Part shown: positions 19,999 to 21,142 of the stretch, in pieces
Position numbering within the stretch: the stretch's first letter is position 1
Layout: each line of letters opens with the position of its first letter
The notes under the pieces: generated by a model
What the model was told of the DNA's origin: nothing
The model's database searches: none
The model's input: the letters and a program-made list of their open reading frames with translations, nothing else
IMG/VR virus record: IMGVR_UViG_3300042907_000588
Location: 1-21,142 of that record
Source: a virus
DNA: 21,142 bases
Reading direction: 5' to 3' (one strand)
Program-made: the position numbers and the translations under genes

Positions 19999-20448
19999 TT
20001 ATTTACGTTTTGATTGTTCGGAAAGGATAGCTTTTCTGTTAGCTTTATAAAATGCGGTTGCCTCAGAACCTTTGAGGGATTCAAATTGCTCCAAGATAGA
20101 TCTTTGCTCGCCGCCGTTTTCGATTGGAAGCGGGTCTGATTGACCGATACCAGCTAGCATTTCGATTGCTTTATCGCTGGCGGATTCTGCCTCAACAACT
20201 ACTGCTGCCTTGGTTTCTTCCAACTCAGCCTTAACTGTTTCCAGTTCGGATTGTGCGGTTGCTAGTTCAGCGGTCAAGTTTTCAATTTTGACGGTGTTCT
20301 CTATAAGAGTCTGATCTACTTTTTTTGCGGTTTCAAGTTTAGATTGAAGGTCTGCAATCTCAGCACGAAGAGAATCGTTTTCTTGAATTGCGTTTTCGAG
20401 ATTCGCTACTTGATCGTTATTAGGGAACAGCTTTGTTAAAATGCTCAT
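19999..20448 (-). CDS. Possible nested scaffold protein from an internal start (149 aa)
   Basis: An in-frame ATG at residue 218 of the protease (20446-20448) begins MSILTKLFPNNDQVANLENA, just where the protease domain ends and the coiled coil begins. This would make a separate scaffold, as Nu3 in lambda C. An AAGGGA lies about 13 bases upstream, farther than ideal. This is inference from domain layout. Confidence 0.35.
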   Translation of the reverse strand: MSILTKLFPNNDQVANLENAIQENDSLRAEIADLQSKLETAKKVDQTLIENTVKIENLTAELATAQSELETVKAELEETKAAVVVEAESASDKAIEMLAGIGQSDPLPIENGGEQRSILEQFESLKGSEATAFYKANRKAILSEQSKRK

Positions 20449-21099
20449 GGGTGATTTATTCCCTTTTTCGTCTACAATGTCAAGCACGGCTGTTAGGTTG
20501 TTAGATACGTTTAGTTTTTTCTCTGCTATTTCATCGGCAAATCCATTATCTACGGTTGTTTTAGCGTCCATCCAAGTTTCTTTTTTCATCATAGCTCGGA
20601 TATCCTCAACTGGCTTTTTAGTGCGTGAGGAATAGATATTAGCGATATCTGAACTGATCGAATCTAGAAGGTCAGCTTGTTTCCGCATCTGGTCGGCATT
20701 GCCAGAGAACCCGCTGGATGCGTCATGGATCATCATGCGACCATGTGGAACTATTGATACTTTGTTACACGCCATACAGATGACGCTAGCCATCGATGCA
20801 GCCATGCCAGTAATAGTTGCGTTGACGACAACACCACGATCTTGCAGGCTTTTGATTTCTTGATAAACTGTATAGCCATCAAAAACGCTACCGCCTGGGG
20901 AGTTGATTTCGATATCTAAAACATCAACGGCGTTTTCCGCTACGTTCATGATTTCGCCAAAATCCGCACCATCCGCGACTGCCTTAGCTCCGAATAGTTT
21001 GCTAATCTCATCAATCATTCGACCAATGGATTCACGGGTTACAACTTCATTTAGTTTAACCTTGCCTTGCTTATTTTCTACTTGAATCGTTTTCATCAT
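19999..21099 (-). CDS. Prohead protease (ClpP/S14-like) fused to a coiled-coil scaffold region (366 aa)
   Basis: A head-maturation serine protease. Residues about 55-195 are ClpP-like: EINSPGGSVFDGY at 64-76, nucleophile Ser102 in GMAASMAS, His125 in MMIHDAS, and an acidic residue near 174-178 (KETWMDA) where ClpP has Asp, followed by GFADEI. Residues about 228-310 are a long coiled coil (ENDSLRAEIADLQSKLETAKK, ELETVKAELEETKA). The C-terminus (SILEQFESLKGSEATAFYK) is helical. This protease plus coiled-coil layout is that of the lambda C/Nu3 and S14-type phage genes, where the tail part is scaffold. ATG occurs twice at 21099 and 21096; either could be used. Confidence 0.85.
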   Translation of the reverse strand: MMKTIQVENKQGKVKLNEVVTRESIGRMIDEISKLFGAKAVADGADFGEIMNVAENAVDVLDIEINSPGGSVFDGYTVYQEIKSLQDRGVVVNATITGMAASMASVICMACNKVSIVPHGRMMIHDASSGFSGNADQMRKQADLLDSISSDIANIYSSRTKKPVEDIRAMMKKETWMDAKTTVDNGFADEIAEKKLNVSNNLTAVLDIVDEKGNKSPMSILTKLFPNNDQVANLENAIQENDSLRAEIADLQSKLETAKKVDQTLIENTVKIENLTAELATAQSELETVKAELEETKAAVVVEAESASDKAIEMLAGIGQSDPLPIENGGEQRSILEQFESLKGSEATAFYKANRKAILSEQSKRK

Positions 21100-21142
21100 C
21101 TAATTCTTCTTTTGGGTTTTTGTTTGATTCTGATTGATCGCC
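21071..21142 (-). CDS. C-terminal fragment of an upstream gene, likely portal protein (partial)
   Basis: The minus frame from the window edge is open for 23 codons to TAA at 21071-21073 and reads as an acidic, Asn/Ser-rich tail (GDQSESNKNPKEELDDEND). This overlaps the protease start by 29 bases. Portal proteins often end in such disordered acidic tails, and the portal normally precedes the protease. The other two frames are also open to near the protease ATG (stops at 21100 and 21098), so the frame is not certain. Confidence 0.4.
   Translation of the reverse strand, partial: GDQSESNKNPKEELDDENDSSRK

Overview
This window is a piece of a tailed double-stranded DNA phage (or prophage) genome. 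Every convincing gene lies on the minus strand, so the reading order runs from the right edge (21142) to the left edge (1). Genes are packed tightly, many joined by ATGA or TAATG start/stop overlaps. TAA, TAG and TGA all serve as stops, so the code is standard. The DNA is moderately AT-rich. Most starts lack a Shine-Dalgarno sequence and follow A/C-rich leaders. The host cannot be named from sequence alone; a Gram-negative lineage with weak SD use (Bacteroidota or Verrucomicrobiota type) would fit, but this is inference. No integrase, CI-type repressor, terminase or polymerase is inside the window.

Right part (21142-14153): head and neck. A likely portal C-terminus is followed by a ClpP-type prohead protease with a coiled-coil scaffold-like tail, and the major capsid protein with its own rho-independent terminator. 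Next comes a glycosylation cassette: a 743-residue glycosyltransferase-TPR-glycosyltransferase-methyltransferase fusion, a small ORF, and a second GT2 enzyme. Head-tail joining, Z-like, U-like and major tail proteins follow.

Middle part (14124-6337): tail. The order matches lambda Z-U-V-G-GT-H. The tail-assembly chaperone carries a complete -1 programmed frameshift signal (A AAA AAG, 6-nt spacer, hairpin) that opens a 92-codon extension reaching into the tape-measure gene. Distal tail genes, a 729-residue fibre and a small post-fibre gene follow. The short tape measure (448 residues) and the absence of sheath genes suggest a siphovirus.

Left-middle part (6340-3810): lysis and host takeover. 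It holds a holin-like protein, a DUF1353 protein, a 30-residue single-span membrane protein, an M15-type peptidase endolysin, an HExxH metalloprotein, a calcineurin-like phosphoesterase and a winged-helix protein. A gene-free control region of about 370 bases (3442-3809) full of inverted and direct repeats follows.

Left part (3441-1): a recombination/accessory operon. It has a RecE/RecB-type nuclease, a probable partner protein, several small genes and a set of related coiled-coil genes sharing DNA segments. Five small genes (30-48 or about 60 residues) at 843, 1679, 3078, 5680 and 16559 were read directly from the gaps and overlaps.
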